Source: JANPBY01 sp963851405 (lineage in GTDB: Bacteria; Actinomycetota; Actinomycetes; DATJPE01). Taken from it: 64,000 nucleotides of DNA. Made by a program: the position numbers and the translations under genes. Positions 36,539-46,608 of this stretch are shown here, one piece after another. How positions within the stretch are numbered: position 1 is the stretch's first letter; every line of letters starts with the position of its first letter. The stretch is from positions 248,001 to 312,000 of the forward strand of contig CAWKPB010000005.1 in assembly GCA_963851405.1 (NCBI GenBank). The letters are read 5' to 3'. The notes below the pieces were generated by a model. It did no database searches and had not been told where the DNA came from. It saw only the letters and a program-made list of their open reading frames with translations.

Positions 36539-38129
36539 ATCACCGTCACCGACGAGTCGCCGAGCCCGACCCCGCCCAGCGACCTCCCGCCCGCCGTTGA
36601 ACTGCGTGGCATCACGAAGAAGTTCCCCGGTGTGATTGCCAACCACGACGTCGACCTCACTGTTCGTCGTGGCACGGTGCACGCCATCGTGGGCGAGAAC
36701 GGGGCCGGCAAGTCCACGCTGATGAAGACGCTGTACGGGATGCACCGGCCGGATGAGCGGCACCATCGCCGTCGATGGCGAGGTCGTGGTGCTGGCGTCA
36801 CCGTCGCAGGCGATCGCGCGAGGGCTCGGGATGGTTCACCAGCACTTCCAGCTGGCGGACAACCTCACGGTGCTTGAGAACGTCGTACTGCGGAGCGAAC
36901 CGAGCCGCCGAGGGTCCCTCGACTTCGCGGAAGCGCGCCGCAAAATCCTGGAGATCTCGGACACCTACGGCCTCGACATCCACCCCGACTGCTCGTCGAG
37001 GAATTGGGTGTCGGTGACCGGCAGCGGGTCGAGATCCTCAAGGTGCTCTATCGCGGCGCCCGTACGTTCATCCTCGACGAGCCGACCTCGGTGCTTGTGC
37101 CGCAGGAGGTCGACGAACTCTTCGACGCGCTACGCGAGCTGAAGTCCGAGGGGCTCGCGATCATCTTCATCTCGCACAAGCTCGACGAGGTGCTCAAGGT
37201 CGCCGACGAGATCACGGTGATCCGCCGTGGTACGACCGTCGCCACCGTCCTCCCGTCGAAGGTCACAGCGCGTCAGCTCGCCGAGCTCATGGTGGGCAGC
37301 GAACTGCCATCGCCGGAGACCCGCGAGTCGACGGTGACCGACGTCGAAGGTGCTCATGGTCGAGGGGATCACCTGCTCGAGCGACGGGCGCGCCCTGCTC
37401 ACCGACGTCGTCGTGCACGATCCATGCGGGTGAGGTCCTCGGTATCGCGGGGGTGGAGGGCAACGGGCAGTCCGAGCTCGTCGAGACGCTCTGGGGATGC
37501 GCCGTGGGTCGGGACCGTGCTCCTCGGCGATGAAGACATCACCGCGTGGTCGACCCGCCGCCGACGCGAGGCCGGGATCGCCTACATCCCCGAGGACCGC
37601 AGCCGGCACGGCCTGCTGCTTGAGTGCCCCGCTGTGGGAGAACCGGATGCTCGGTCACCAGACTCAGCCGCCCAACGCGAAGGGGCCCTTGCTGGACATT
37701 CGCGGCGCCCGGAACGACACCCAGCGCATCGTGGCGGAGTACGACGTGCGGACGCCGTCGATCGAGGTGCTCGCGTCGGCGCTATCCGGGCGGAAATCAG
37801 CAGAAGTTGATCGTCGGGCGCGAGATGAGCGCAACCCCGGCGGTGTTCGTCGCTGCTCACCCGACGCGCGGCGTCGACGTGGGGGCTCAGGCAGCGATCT
37901 GGGACCTCATTGCGCGACGCGCGCGGTCAAGGGACTGGCCGTGCTGCTCGTCTCGGCCGACCTCGACGAGCTGATCGGACTCTCGGACACCATCAAGGTG
38001 ATGCTGCGCGGAAAGATCGTGGCCGAGGTCGACCCCGCCACCGTGACGCCTGAGGATCTTGGCTCGGCCATGACCGGAGCGGGGAGGGCAGCCGATGTGC
38101 GGAGCGATTCAGCCTGCGCCAGATCGTGA
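36539..38129 (+). CDS. Nucleoside ABC transporter ATPase, duplicated ABC domains (frameshifted)
   Basis: Double-ABC ATPase (RbsA/RnsA type, about 510 residues after repair). Domain 1: LRGITKKFPGVIANHDVDL, Walker A GENGAGKST, MVHQHFQL, LGVGDRQRVEILK, Walker B TFILDEPTSVL, FISHKLDEV. Domain 2: GEVLGIAGVEGNGQSELVETL, AYIPEDRSRHGLLL, GGNQQKLIVGREM, HPTRGVDVGAQAAIWDLI. At least six frame breaks (near 36752, 36990, 37350, 37420, 37625, 37795 and 37925). The start is unclear: after GGAGGAG the expected ATG reads ATC at 36539. Confidence 0.83.
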
Positions 38130-39216
38130 TCGCGGTCGCAGCGCCGCTGCTCGCGATTCTGTTCGCGATGCTGGTGACGTCGGTCGTGCTGGTCCTGAGC
38201 GGCAAGAACCCGATCATGACGTACCGAACGATGGTCGAGGAGATCGGCAAGCCGCGGATCCAGGTGAAGATCTTCAATTCCGCGACGACCTACTACCTGT
38301 CGGCGATCGCGGTGGCCATCGGGTTCAAGATGAATCTGTTCAACATCGGCGTCGACGGCCAGTACCGCCTCGCGGCGATGCTCGCGGCGGCGGTCGGCGG
38401 CGCCGTGACGCTACCGCCGCCGCTCCACGTCGCACTGATCGTCGTGGTCGCCATGGCCGTCGGCGCCTTCTGGGCCGGGATCGCGGGTCTGCTCAAGGTG
38501 ACCCGGGGCGTCAGCGAGGTCATCTCGACGATCATGCTGAACTTCATCGCGACCGGCATCGTCGCCTATCTGCTGACTCCAGGACGCCTGGCGCAGACGA
38601 CGAGGGGTCCAACAACATCCGCACGACAGCCGATCCCGCCGTCGCGGTCAGGTCCCGGGGCTGCCGATCATCCCGGGCACAACCAACGTGGTCTTCGGCT
38701 TCATCCTGGTCGCCGCGTTCGTGGGCTTCGGCTACTGGTTCGTGCTCAACCGCACCCGCTTCGGCTTCGACCTGCGCGCCACCGGCGCCTCGGAGACGGC
38801 GGCCGTCGCCAGCGGCGTGAACGTCAAGCGCATGCGTTCTTACAGCATGCTGCTCTCCGGTGCGGTGGCCGGACTCGTCGGGATGCCGCAGCTGCTCGGG
38901 TCGTCGTACTCCTACGGCCTGGACTTCCCGACCGGGCTCGGGTTCACGGGCATCGCGATCGCGCTGCTCGGTCGCAACTCACCCATCGGCATCGCGTTCG
39001 GCGCGCTGCTGTGGTCCTTCCTGGACAACTCGTCGAACAGCCTCGAGTTCGAGGGCGTGCCCAAGCAGATCGTCCTGATCATGCAGGGCGTCATCGTGCT
39101 GCTCCGTCGTCATCGCCTACGAGTTCGTCCGCCGCTACCGCATCCGGCCGTGGCAAGGACGTCGGCCGCCAGCTCGCCGATGACCGTCCGCCACGGCCGA
39201 AGGGGTGTCGGCATGA
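38095..39216 (+). CDS. Nucleoside ABC transporter permease 1 (frameshifted)
   Basis: BPD_transp_2 family membrane permease (RnsC/YufP type). ATG 38095 has GGGGAGGG 6 bases upstream, but an extra T follows the ATG. Repaired N-terminus: MAERFSLRQIVIAVAAPLLA. Hallmarks: FKMNLFNIGVDGQYRLAAMLAA, TIMLNFIATGIVAYLL, FGFDLRATGASETAAVASGV, and LGFTGIAIALLGRNSPIGI. Breaks near 38097, 38600-38660 and 39105. It ends in an ATGA overlap with permease 2. Confidence 0.85.
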
Positions 39217-40473
39217 GCTCCGACCGTCTCGACCGAGACCGCGGCCGCGCACGTGCGCGTGAGCACGCGCGACGCCGGGTGTTCGGCGGCTGCTCTACAT
39301 CGCCTCGGTGCTGCTCCTGCTGCTCTCCGTCGTGCGCGTCATCACCGGAGTCGGCAACCTGACCTCCGCCGGCACCGTCGCCGCCGCGCTCGGCCTTGGC
39401 CGTGCCGATCGGCATGGCGGGGCTCGGCGGGCTGTGGTCCGAGCGCTCGGGCGTGGTCAACATCGGGCTCGAGGGCATGATGATCCTCGGCACGTTCGGT
39501 GCCGGCTGGGCTGGCTACCAGTGGGGACCATGGGCCGGTCTGGCGTGCGGCGTCGCCTTCGGCGCCCTCGGCGGCGTCCTGCACGCGATCGCGACGGTGA
39601 CCTTCGCGGTCGACCAGATCGTGAGCGGCGTCGCGATCAACATCCTCGCGGTGGGCCTCACCCAGTTCCTGGCAGCGAGCTGTTCACCGGCGTGCCGAAC
39701 GCGGGGGCCACCCAGTCACCGCCGATCCCCACGGCCGGCAGCGTGACCATTCCCGCTCATCTCCTCGTGGGCGCGAGTCGATCGCCGACCAGGGGTGGTT
39801 CTTCGTCTCCGACCTGGCCGGGGTCATCGCCGGACTCACGACCAACGTCTCCTACCTCACGATCCTCGCGGTGCTCCTGCTGTTCGTCACCTACGTCGTG
39901 CTCTGGCGCACCGCCTTCGGTCTGCGTCTGCGGTCGTGCGGCGAGGCGCCGTACGCGGCGGCCACGCTCGGCGTCAACGTGATGAAGTACAAGTACATCG
40001 CGGTGATCGTCTCCGGCGGGCTCGCCGGCTAGGCGGCGCGTTCCTGGCCGTGGTCGCGGCGAACATCTACCGCGAGGGCCAGACGGCTGGTCGCGGCTAC
40101 ATCGGCCTGGCCGCGATGATCTTCGGCAACTGGCGACCCGGTGGTCTGCTCGCCGGCGCCGGGTTGTTCGGCTACACCGACGCCCTGCAACTGCGCGGTC
40201 AGCGGCCGTGCACGCGCTGCTGCTGGTCACCGCGGTGGTGCTCGTGCTGTGCGGCCTTTGGCTGCTGCTCTACAAGCGTCACGCCGTGGGCGGAGTGATC
40301 GCGCCTGATCTTGGCTGGCGTCTCACTACTGGTACCTCAGCACCGACGACGTCGCGCCGCAGGTCACGTTCGTGACGCCGTACGTCACCACGCTGCTCGT
40401 CCTCGCGCTCGCGACACAACGGCTGCGACCAGCGGCCGACGGCAAGCCCTACATCAAGGGTGAGGAGTACTGA
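39213..40473 (+). CDS. Nucleoside ABC transporter permease 2 (frameshifted)
   Basis: Second BPD_transp_2 permease. Blocks: LLYIASVLLLLLSVVRVITG, VPIGMAGLGGLWSERSGVVN, IGLEGMMILGTFGAGWAGY, VDQIVSGVAINILAVGLTQF, FGLRLRSCGEAPYAAATLGV, YIGLAAMIFGNWRPGG, and C-terminus YIKGEEY before TGA 40473. About six breaks (39290, 39390, 39670, 39775, 40031, 40195-40310). One creates a false stop at 40030. The start ATG overlaps permease 1. Confidence 0.84.
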
Positions 40474-40476
40474 CCC

Positions 40477-40871
40477 GTGGACCCGGACTGGGAGGAGTGC
40501 CCTCCGCGGCGGTCGCGGTCATGGATCGGGCGTACGCGCCGTACTCGAGTTCCGAGTCGGAGTGGCCGCCCGGGTCGACGACGGTCGGGTCGTCGTCGGG
40601 TGCAACGTCGAGAACGCGTCGTACGGCGTGGGGTTGTGCGCGGAGTGCGGCCTGGTCTCGGCCTTGCACGCCACGGGAGGCGGACGCCTCGTCGCGGTCG
40701 TCGTGCGTCGACCAGCACGGAGCTGCGCTCATGCCGTGCGGCCGGTGTCGGCAGCTGCTGTGGGAGTACGGTGGGGCCGACTGCCTGCTGGAGACGGTGC
40801 GTGGCGTTCGGCCTCTGTCGGACGTGCTCCCTGACGCGTTTGGTCCCGATGACCTGATCGAGCGCGCATGA
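40477..40871 (+). CDS. cdd: Cytidine deaminase (frameshifted)
   Basis: Deaminates cytidine and deoxycytidine to uridine and deoxyuridine. Zinc and catalytic residues are present: Cys-Ala-Glu in GLCAECGLVSAL and the Cys pair in MPCGRCRQLLWE. VDDGRVVVGCNVENASYG is typical. About 131 residues after repair. Breaks lie near 40500, 40545 and 40695. GTG 40477 is 3 bp after the permease stop, and the stop TGA overlaps an ATG just before deoA. Confidence 0.86.
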
Positions 40872-40874
40872 CGC

Positions 40875-42167
40875 GTGGAGGCCCATGACGCGGTCGAGGT
40901 GATCGTCGCAAAACGTGACGGCGTGGAGCTCAGCGACTCCCAGATCGACTGGGTGATCGACGCGTATACGCGCGGCGCCGTCGCGGACGAGCAGATGTCT
41001 GCGCTCGCGATGGCCATCTTGATTAATGGGATGACGGCCCACGAGATCGCCCGCTGGACCGACGCGATGATCCGCAGCGGTGAGCGGATGGACTTCTCAT
41101 CGCTGCCGCTGCCCACGGTGGACAAGCACTCGACTGGCGGTGTCGGCGACAAAGTCACGCTCCCGCTGGTGCCATTGGTCGCGGCCTGCGGCTTGGCGGT
41201 TCCCCAGTTGTCCGGCCGCGGACTGGGTCACACCGGCGGTACCCTGGACAAGCTCGAGGCCATTCCGGGCTGGCGCGCCTCGCTGAGCAATGAAGAGATG
41301 CTGTCGGTGCTGGCCGATGCCGGCGGGGTCATCTGTGCTGCTGGAGATGGCCTTGCGCCCGCTGACAAGAAGCTGTATGCGCTGCGGGACGTGACGGGAA
41401 CCGTGGAGTCCATCCCGCTCATCGCGTCCTCGATCATGAGCAAGAAGATCGCCGAGGGCACCGGCTCGCTGGTCTTGGATGTGAAGGTGGGCTCCGGGGC
41501 GTTCACCAAGGACGCGGAGCGGGGCCGCACGTTGGCCCGAACGATGGTTGCGCTGGGTTCTGCGGCCGGCGTGAAGACCGTGGCCCTGCTGACCGCCATG
41601 GACACGCCACTTGGCCGGACGGCCGGGAACGCCCTCGAGGTGGAGGAATCGGTGGAGGTGCTGGCGGGAGGCGGCCCGGCCGACGTCGTCGAACTCACCC
41701 TCGCGTTTGCTCGAGAGATGCTGAGCGTGGCCGGGGTCACCCGGGTGGATCCGGCCGATCGACTGGCCGATGGGTCGGCGATGGATCATTGGCGACGGAT
41801 GATCCGCGCCCAGGGCGGCGACCCGGACGCCACACTTCCGGTGGCAAAGGAGTCCGAGATTGTGATGGCTCCCGCGACCGGGACGCTGACCAGGCTGGAC
41901 GCGTACGCAGTCGGCGTTGCCTCCTGGCGCCTGGGAGCCGGTCGGGCGCGCAAGGAGGATGTCGTCTCCGCGGGAGCTGGCGTCATCATGCATGCGAAAC
42001 CGGGGGACCAGGTGGTCGCGGGGCAGCCGCTGCTGACCCTCCGGGCCGACGACGGGGACCGTTTCAGTCGGGCGATCGCCGCGCTAGATGGCGGCATCGA
42101 GGTCGGCGGGGTTCACCGGTCCTTGCCCTTGATCTTGGGCCGAGTGGAGGGCGGCACACCCGGCTGA
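40875..42167 (+). CDS. deoA: Thymidine/pyrimidine-nucleoside phosphorylase
   Basis: Cleaves thymidine or deoxyuridine with phosphate to base and deoxyribose-1-phosphate. 430 residues, clean frame. Glycosyltransferase family 3 signatures: DKHSTGGVGDKVTLPL (phosphate site), SGRGLGHTGGTLDKLE, KLYALRDVTGTVESIPLIASSIMSKK (active-site Arg and Lys). The first codons may be affected by an indel, since ATG 40868 and ATG 40885 are out of frame; GTG 40875 gives a sensible N-terminus. Last gene of the transporter/salvage operon. Confidence 0.93.
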   Translation: MEAHDAVEVIVAKRDGVELSDSQIDWVIDAYTRGAVADEQMSALAMAILINGMTAHEIARWTDAMIRSGERMDFSSLPLPTVDKHSTGGVGDKVTLPLVPLVAACGLAVPQLSGRGLGHTGGTLDKLEAIPGWRASLSNEEMLSVLADAGGVICAAGDGLAPADKKLYALRDVTGTVESIPLIASSIMSKKIAEGTGSLVLDVKVGSGAFTKDAERGRTLARTMVALGSAAGVKTVALLTAMDTPLGRTAGNALEVEESVEVLAGGGPADVVELTLAFAREMLSVAGVTRVDPADRLADGSAMDHWRRMIRAQGGDPDATLPVAKESEIVMAPATGTLTRLDAYAVGVASWRLGAGRARKEDVVSAGAGVIMHAKPGDQVVAGQPLLTLRADDGDRFSRAIAALDGGIEVGGVHRSLPLILGRVEGGTPG

Positions 42168-42184
42168 GCTCAGGTGGGCTGCAG

Positions 42185-42616
42185 CTAGGGCTTGACCGAT
42201 CCGGACGGCGTGTCCGTGGGCTTGAACGGGTCGCGCTCGGGCGGGGTGCTGAGGGTGGCTCGTGGACAGCTGTCCAGCGTGAGGCCGACCCATGAGAGCG
42301 CGTCATCGCACAACGCGCCTACCTCCCAGCCGTTCTCCTTGCCATAGGCGGTGACCGTCACCTTGTAGATGGTGATCTGGTGCCGATGGGGAGCGTCGTA
42401 CATGACGGCAATCGAGCCAAGCAGACGCGCGCTTCCGCGGGTCCCGCCCAGGCCGTCCCAACTCTTGTCGTAGCGCTGCCAAAGCGACGAGGAGGCATTC
42501 CACAATCCGCCGTTGGCGACGTCCAGCCGGGAAAGCTCGGTCATGACCCGGCCCGTCGTGCGCTCGTCCAGGATCGCGGCAGGCCGAATGACCCGGGTTT
42601 CCTCCTTCGCAAACAT
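42185..42616 (-). CDS. Conserved hypothetical actinobacterial protein
   Basis: 143 residues from ATG 42616 (MFAKEETRVIRPAAILDERT). No signal peptide or membrane segment. The central part SSLWQRYDKSWDG, LGSIAVMYDAPHRHQITIYKVTVT and VGALCDDALSWVGLTLDSCP looks folded, alpha/beta. The Pro/Ser-rich tail is likely disordered. I recall similar proteins near deoA/add in other actinobacteria but no function. The frame is open 51 codons upstream over the add promoter, which is unlikely to be coding. Divergent from add (55 bp). Confidence 0.6.
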   Translation of the reverse strand: MFAKEETRVIRPAAILDERTTGRVMTELSRLDVANGGLWNASSSLWQRYDKSWDGLGGTRGSARLLGSIAVMYDAPHRHQITIYKVTVTAYGKENGWEVGALCDDALSWVGLTLDSCPRATLSTPPERDPFKPTDTPSGSVKP

Positions 42617-42671
42617 GCGCTCTTTGTCGGCGCAAAGCGCTCGGAGGTTGAGCCTGACTACGGTGTGAGTC

Positions 42672-43764
42672 GTGATCGATGACTCAAGTGACGTTGCGCG
42701 CTTCATCCCCCTGCCCAAGGTGCTCCTGCACGACCATCTGGATGGTGGGCTGCGCCCGCAGACCATCATCGACCTGGCGACCGAGGTCGGGTACGAGGCG
42801 CTGCCCTCGCAGGACGCCGCCGAACTGGCCCGCTGGTTCGTCGAGGCCTGTGATTCCGGCTCACTCGTGCGCTACCTGGAGACGTTCACGCACACGGTGG
42901 CCGTGATGCAGACGCGCGAAGCCCTCGTTCGGGTCGCGGCTGAGTGTGCTGAGGACCTGGCCGACGATGGCGTGGTCTACGCGGAGGTGCGGTACGCCCC
43001 GGAACTGCTCGTCGAGGGCGGGCTCAGTTTGACCGAGGTGGTCGAGGCCGTTCAAGAGGGCTTCGCTCTCGGGAGCGAACGCGCCGCCGCGCGTGGAGCC
43101 CAGATCCGGATGGGCACGCTGTTGACGGCCATGCGGCACGCGGCCCGGTCGCGGGAGATCGCCGAGCTGACGGTGGCGTACCGCGATCGCGGCGTGGTGG
43201 GCTTCGATATCGCGGGTGCCGAAGCCGGGTTCCCGCCCACCAGGCATCTGGACGCGTTCGAGTACTTGCAGCGGGAGAACGCCCACTTCACGATCCACGC
43301 GGGCGAGGCGTTCGGGCTGCCGTCCATCTGGGAGGCCATCCAGTGGTGCGGAGCCGACCGGCTCGGCCACGGCGTACGGATCATCGACGATGTCACTGTG
43401 GCTCCCGACGGGACGGCCACGCTCGGGCGGCTGGCCGCGTACGTCCGGGACAAGCGGATCCCGCTGGAGATGTGTCCCTCGTCCAATATCCAGACCGGGG
43501 CAGCGGCCTCCATCGCGGAGCACCCGATCGGCCCGTTGGCGCGGCTACGGTTCAGGGTGACCATCAACACCGACAACCGGCTCATGAGCGGCACCTCGAT
43601 GTCGCGCGAGTTCGCCCTGCTGGCGGATGCCTTCGGCTACGACCTGGACGACTTCCGCTGGTTCACGGTGAATGCCATGAAGTCGGCGTTCATCCCGTTC
43701 GAAGAGCGCCTGGCGCTGATCAACGACGTCATCAAGCCCCGTTACGCCGCCCTCCCCCCCGCTG
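42672..43764 (+). CDS. add: Adenosine deaminase; natural stop apparently lost at a C run
   Basis: Zinc hydrolase converting (deoxy)adenosine to (deoxy)inosine. Metal and catalytic residues: HDHLDGGLRP, TIHAGEAFG, DRLGHGVR, NTDNRLMSG. After IKPRYAAL (about residue 358, the usual family end) the frame runs on to 44330 through a terminator hairpin and antisense to the regulator gene, adding about 190 meaningless residues. One more C in the seven-C run at 43754-43760 would give Leu-Pro-Pro-Arg-stop at 43764. I take that as the real end. Confidence 0.88.
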
Positions 43765-43826
43765 AGGGTGACGAAACGTACGCAACACGCCGGTGTCGCC
43801 GTACCCAACGTCACCCTCAGCGGGGG
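43756..43826. terminator. Bidirectional hairpin terminator between add and the response regulator gene
   Basis: Perfect 18-bp inverted repeat: CCCCCGCTGAGGGTGACG at 43756-43773 and its complement at 43809-43826. The 35-nt loop has further pairing (GTAC with GTAC, ACAC with GTGT). It sits between convergent genes, abutting the regulator stop (43827). No T-tract on either strand, as is common in actinobacteria. Confidence 0.75.
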
Positions 43827-44471
43827 TTAGGCGCGGAGGAAGGCGAGGACGGCGAGGATCCGGCGGTTGGTGGTTGGGTCCTCGTCCAGGCCCAGCTTGG
43901 TGAAGACCTGCTTGGTGTGAGCTTCCACTGTTCGCTCGGTGATGAACAGTTGTGCCGCGATGCCACGGTTGGACATGCCCTCGGCTACGAGGGACAACAC
44001 TTCTCGCTCGCGCGCGCTGAGGGCGCTCAGTGGGTTGTCAACCCGGGCCCGGTTCATCAGCTGGGAAACGATCGTCGGGTCGATGACGCACTCGTGCTCA
44101 GTGATCCGGCGGACCGCATCCACGAGTACGGCAGCGTCGTACACCCGTTCCTTGAGCAAGTAGCCCATACCCTCGGGGTGGTCCTGCAGCAGCCGCATGG
44201 CGTAGCTGGATTCCACGTATTGGGAGAGTACGAGCACGCTGACCGACGGGTAGTTTTCTTTGATCCACTGGGCCGCCACCAGGCCTTCGTCGGTGTGGGT
44301 GGGAGGCATCCGGATGTCCACGACGGCTAGATCGGGACTGCGCGTGGCGACGGCGCGTTTCAGCGCCTCGGCGTCACCGACCTGCTCCACCACCTCGAGT
44401 CCGCCGTCGACCAGGACATGGGAGACACCCTCGCGGGTCAGCAGCACATCGTCGGCCACGATTACCCGCAT
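43827..44471 (-). CDS. NarL/LuxR-family response regulator (RR1)
   Basis: 214 residues. Receiver domain: acidic pair in VIVADDVLL, phosphoacceptor Asp in LAVVDIRMPP, switch Ser in LVLSQY, Lys in LLKERV. LuxR-type HTH: SAREREVLSLVAEGMSNRGIAAQLFITERTVEAHTKQVFTKLGL. The start overlaps the end of the kinase gene HK1 by 10 bp, a clear kinase-regulator operon. Target genes unknown; the divergent lipoprotein promoters are candidates. Confidence 0.94.
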   Translation of the reverse strand: MRVIVADDVLLTREGVSHVLVDGGLEVVEQVGDAEALKRAVATRSPDLAVVDIRMPPTHTDEGLVAAQWIKENYPSVSVLVLSQYVESSYAMRLLQDHPEGMGYLLKERVYDAAVLVDAVRRITEHECVIDPTIVSQLMNRARVDNPLSALSAREREVLSLVAEGMSNRGIAAQLFITERTVEAHTKQVFTKLGLDEDPTTNRRILAVLAFLRA

Positions 44472-46195
44472 GGGATCTCCGCTCGCAGGGTGCCCCCGGT
44501 CACGTAGAGCGTCCCACCGATCGCGCGGACGCGATGGGCGGAACCGTCAAGCGACCCTTCCGTCGGCTGTGCGGCCAACCCGTCGATGGTGAGGCGCAGC
44601 TGCTCCTCCTCGAGGGTCAAGCGGATGTCGATACCCCGCGCCGTGGAAGCAGCGTGCTCAATCGCGCGGGACGAAACGACATAGACCGCTCGCTCGAGAG
44701 CGGGATCGAAGCGACCGTCGGGAACCGGAGCTACCGTGACCGGGATGCTGGCCGTCGCGGCGAGGGTTCCCAGTGCGGGTCCAAGTCCTGCCTCGGTGAG
44801 AATCGCCGGGTAGATCCCGTGTGCCAGTTCGCGCAGTTCTGCGAGCGCTGATTGAGCTTGCTCGCTCGCGTCAGCGAGCGCCGAGGCGCGATCCGCGTCC
44901 CCCGCAGCCTGGGCGTCCGCCCGCGCCAACCGCAACTCATAACTCAGGGCGAGCAACCGCTGTTGGGCTCCGTCATGGAGGTCTCGCTCGATCCGTTCCC
45001 TGGCCTGGTCTTCGGCCTCGACCACCCGTGCGGCGGATGCTCGGACGTCCTCGAGCTGGGAGAGAACCTGGGCTCGGAGCCGCTCGTTGTCCGCGGCAAG
45101 GCGTGCGGCCGCGCCGATCTCGCGTTCGAGGATCTCCTGGTCGGCCACCGTGGGGTCATGGCTCACTACTGCGATAGTGCGGGGACCGCGCACGATGGCC
45201 GTCGTCGCCCGTCGTGAATCGGCGAAGGGGTCACAGCGCCGGCCATAGGCGTCGACGTACGCTTCGGGACCATCCAGGCGGTAGGCCACGTCCAAGTCCG
45301 GATCTCCGACCGCCCGGCGAAGCGTCGCCTCGAGAGATCCTGGCAACGGAGTGTCCCCGAGGTCTTCGGCGATCTGGGTGAGTGCTCGCTGAAGTGCGGA
45401 CTCTCGAACCAGCGTCCAGCCGACCCCGAGTCCGACCGCCAACAAGGACAGCGAGACGAGCAGGAAGGAGCGCGAGAAGACCGGATCGAGCGGGTCTTCC
45501 TCGAGTCGCCAGCGAAGCCCGGCCGTCGCGGCCAGCGCAGCGCTTGCCACTCCAGCCGGGAGCAGCAGCGGCGCAAGTGTCCGACGCCCGACGGTCGTTG
45601 CTTCCGCCAGACGGACCCCGGCCACGGCGAACGTCGCCAGGCCAAGCGCGATCCCTAAGAGCTCCAGCATCGAATCCAGTGTCTGGGCCGCGTCCGGGTT
45701 CGAGGCGACCAGCAGTGAATTGGCTGTGCAGGTTCGCCAGCAGGATAGGTCCAGAAGCGGGTCATAGACCGCGCCTCGCACCACGCTGATCGCCAGTGTC
45801 GCTCCGTACGCGGCCAGCACGAGGGTCGCCCCCCCGCGGTTCTTGAGCTGGCCGCGGGGCGCTACCAACACCAGGTGGAGCAACAAAGGCATGGTCAGCG
45901 GTAGCGCGAGCGTCGCCACCGTGCGGAGGGCTTCCGAGCCACCGGGCCAGGCGATCCAGTCGGCTGCCAGCCAGGTCACACCGAGAGCGATCGTCAACGG
46001 ACCGAGTGCTCCGGCGCCAGGTCGGACCCAGGCAATCGACCCACACGTCAGAAGGGTCAGTCCCGCGGTCACCCCCGCTCCGGCCAGGAGCGACGACACC
46101 GAGGCGTAGGAGTTGTTGGCGGTGCTCCGGGCGACGAGGGTGATCGTGGCGGCACCGTAGAGCGCCACGAGAACGATGACCGCTGCGCGGGTCAC
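44462..46195 (-). CDS. Membrane histidine kinase with intact His box and degenerate ATPase (HK1)
   Basis: 577 residues. About eight transmembrane segments in 1-263. A cytoplasmic sensory domain (280-370) resembles one in HK2. HisKA_3 dimerisation domain at 395-420 with phosphoacceptor His407 in ERDLHDGAQQRLL; X-box HGIYPAILTEAGLGPAL. The HATPase region (485-577) keeps the general pattern and its end (RAIGGTLYVTGG) but has lost the ATP-site residues: the N-box reads VVSSRAIEHAAS without Asn, the DxGxG box reads TIDGLAAQPTEG, and the G2 loop is altered. It reads through in one frame, so this is not a frameshift artefact. Predicted to accept phosphate in trans rather than autophosphorylate. Confidence 0.9.
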   Translation of the reverse strand: MTRAAVIVLVALYGAATITLVARSTANNSYASVSSLLAGAGVTAGLTLLTCGSIAWVRPGAGALGPLTIALGVTWLAADWIAWPGGSEALRTVATLALPLTMPLLLHLVLVAPRGQLKNRGGATLVLAAYGATLAISVVRGAVYDPLLDLSCWRTCTANSLLVASNPDAAQTLDSMLELLGIALGLATFAVAGVRLAEATTVGRRTLAPLLLPAGVASAALAATAGLRWRLEEDPLDPVFSRSFLLVSLSLLAVGLGVGWTLVRESALQRALTQIAEDLGDTPLPGSLEATLRRAVGDPDLDVAYRLDGPEAYVDAYGRRCDPFADSRRATTAIVRGPRTIAVVSHDPTVADQEILEREIGAAARLAADNERLRAQVLSQLEDVRASAARVVEAEDQARERIERDLHDGAQQRLLALSYELRLARADAQAAGDADRASALADASEQAQSALAELRELAHGIYPAILTEAGLGPALGTLAATASIPVTVAPVPDGRFDPALERAVYVVSSRAIEHAASTARGIDIRLTLEEEQLRLTIDGLAAQPTEGSLDGSAHRVRAIGGTLYVTGGTLRAEIPCG

Positions 46196-46212
46196 CCGCG
46201 TCTGGCATGAGG

Positions 46213-46608
46213 GGATTGTGGCGGACCGCTGGGGCGGGGCACAGTGTGGTCAGCCACAGTGCGGTTGCGGTTGGATCTCGTGTCAGCGCTGATGTGCGAG
46301 CAGGGACGGTGTTTCTACGGTCGGGGGACGAAACCGATCCTGGAGGTTGGCATGAGTAGGAACCGGCTCCGACTCCCGGCTCGCTCGGTCCTGGTCCTTT
46401 CCTGCGTCGCTGTGATCGCACTCGCGGGGTGTTCGAGCGGGGCATCTAGTGCGGGTAAGGACGGAGCGCCGACGGGTCCGATCGTGCTGCGGGTGGCGAC
46501 CGATGATGAATCCGGTCGGCCGACGACGGCGATGATCGAGGCGTTCGCCCGCGAGGTGCAGCAGCGGTCAGACGGTGCCCTGGTGATCGAGCCGGCGTAC
46601 GAGGCGGC
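46213..46608 (+). repeat. Direct repeat, copy A: promoter region and 5' part of lipoprotein gene 1
   Basis: Nearly identical to 47883-48278 (offset 1670 bp), covering about 140 bp upstream of the start and the first 85 codons. Homology continues at a lower level through both genes, with other near-identical patches such as 47076-47170 versus 48747-48841. The upstream part holds TGTGG-TCAG-CCACA and TTGCGG/TTGGAT candidate promoter boxes, and TCGTGTCAGC at 46278. Confidence 0.85.

Noticed and set aside
43756..43826. Inverted repeat as the end of a mobile element
   Set aside because: No transposase, target duplication or second copy; its place between convergent genes fits a terminator.
43765..44330. 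Adenosine deaminase fused to a new C-terminal domain
   Set aside because: The extra 190 residues are the reverse-strand translation of the terminator and regulator gene, with no recognisable domain; a one-base change restores a normal stop.
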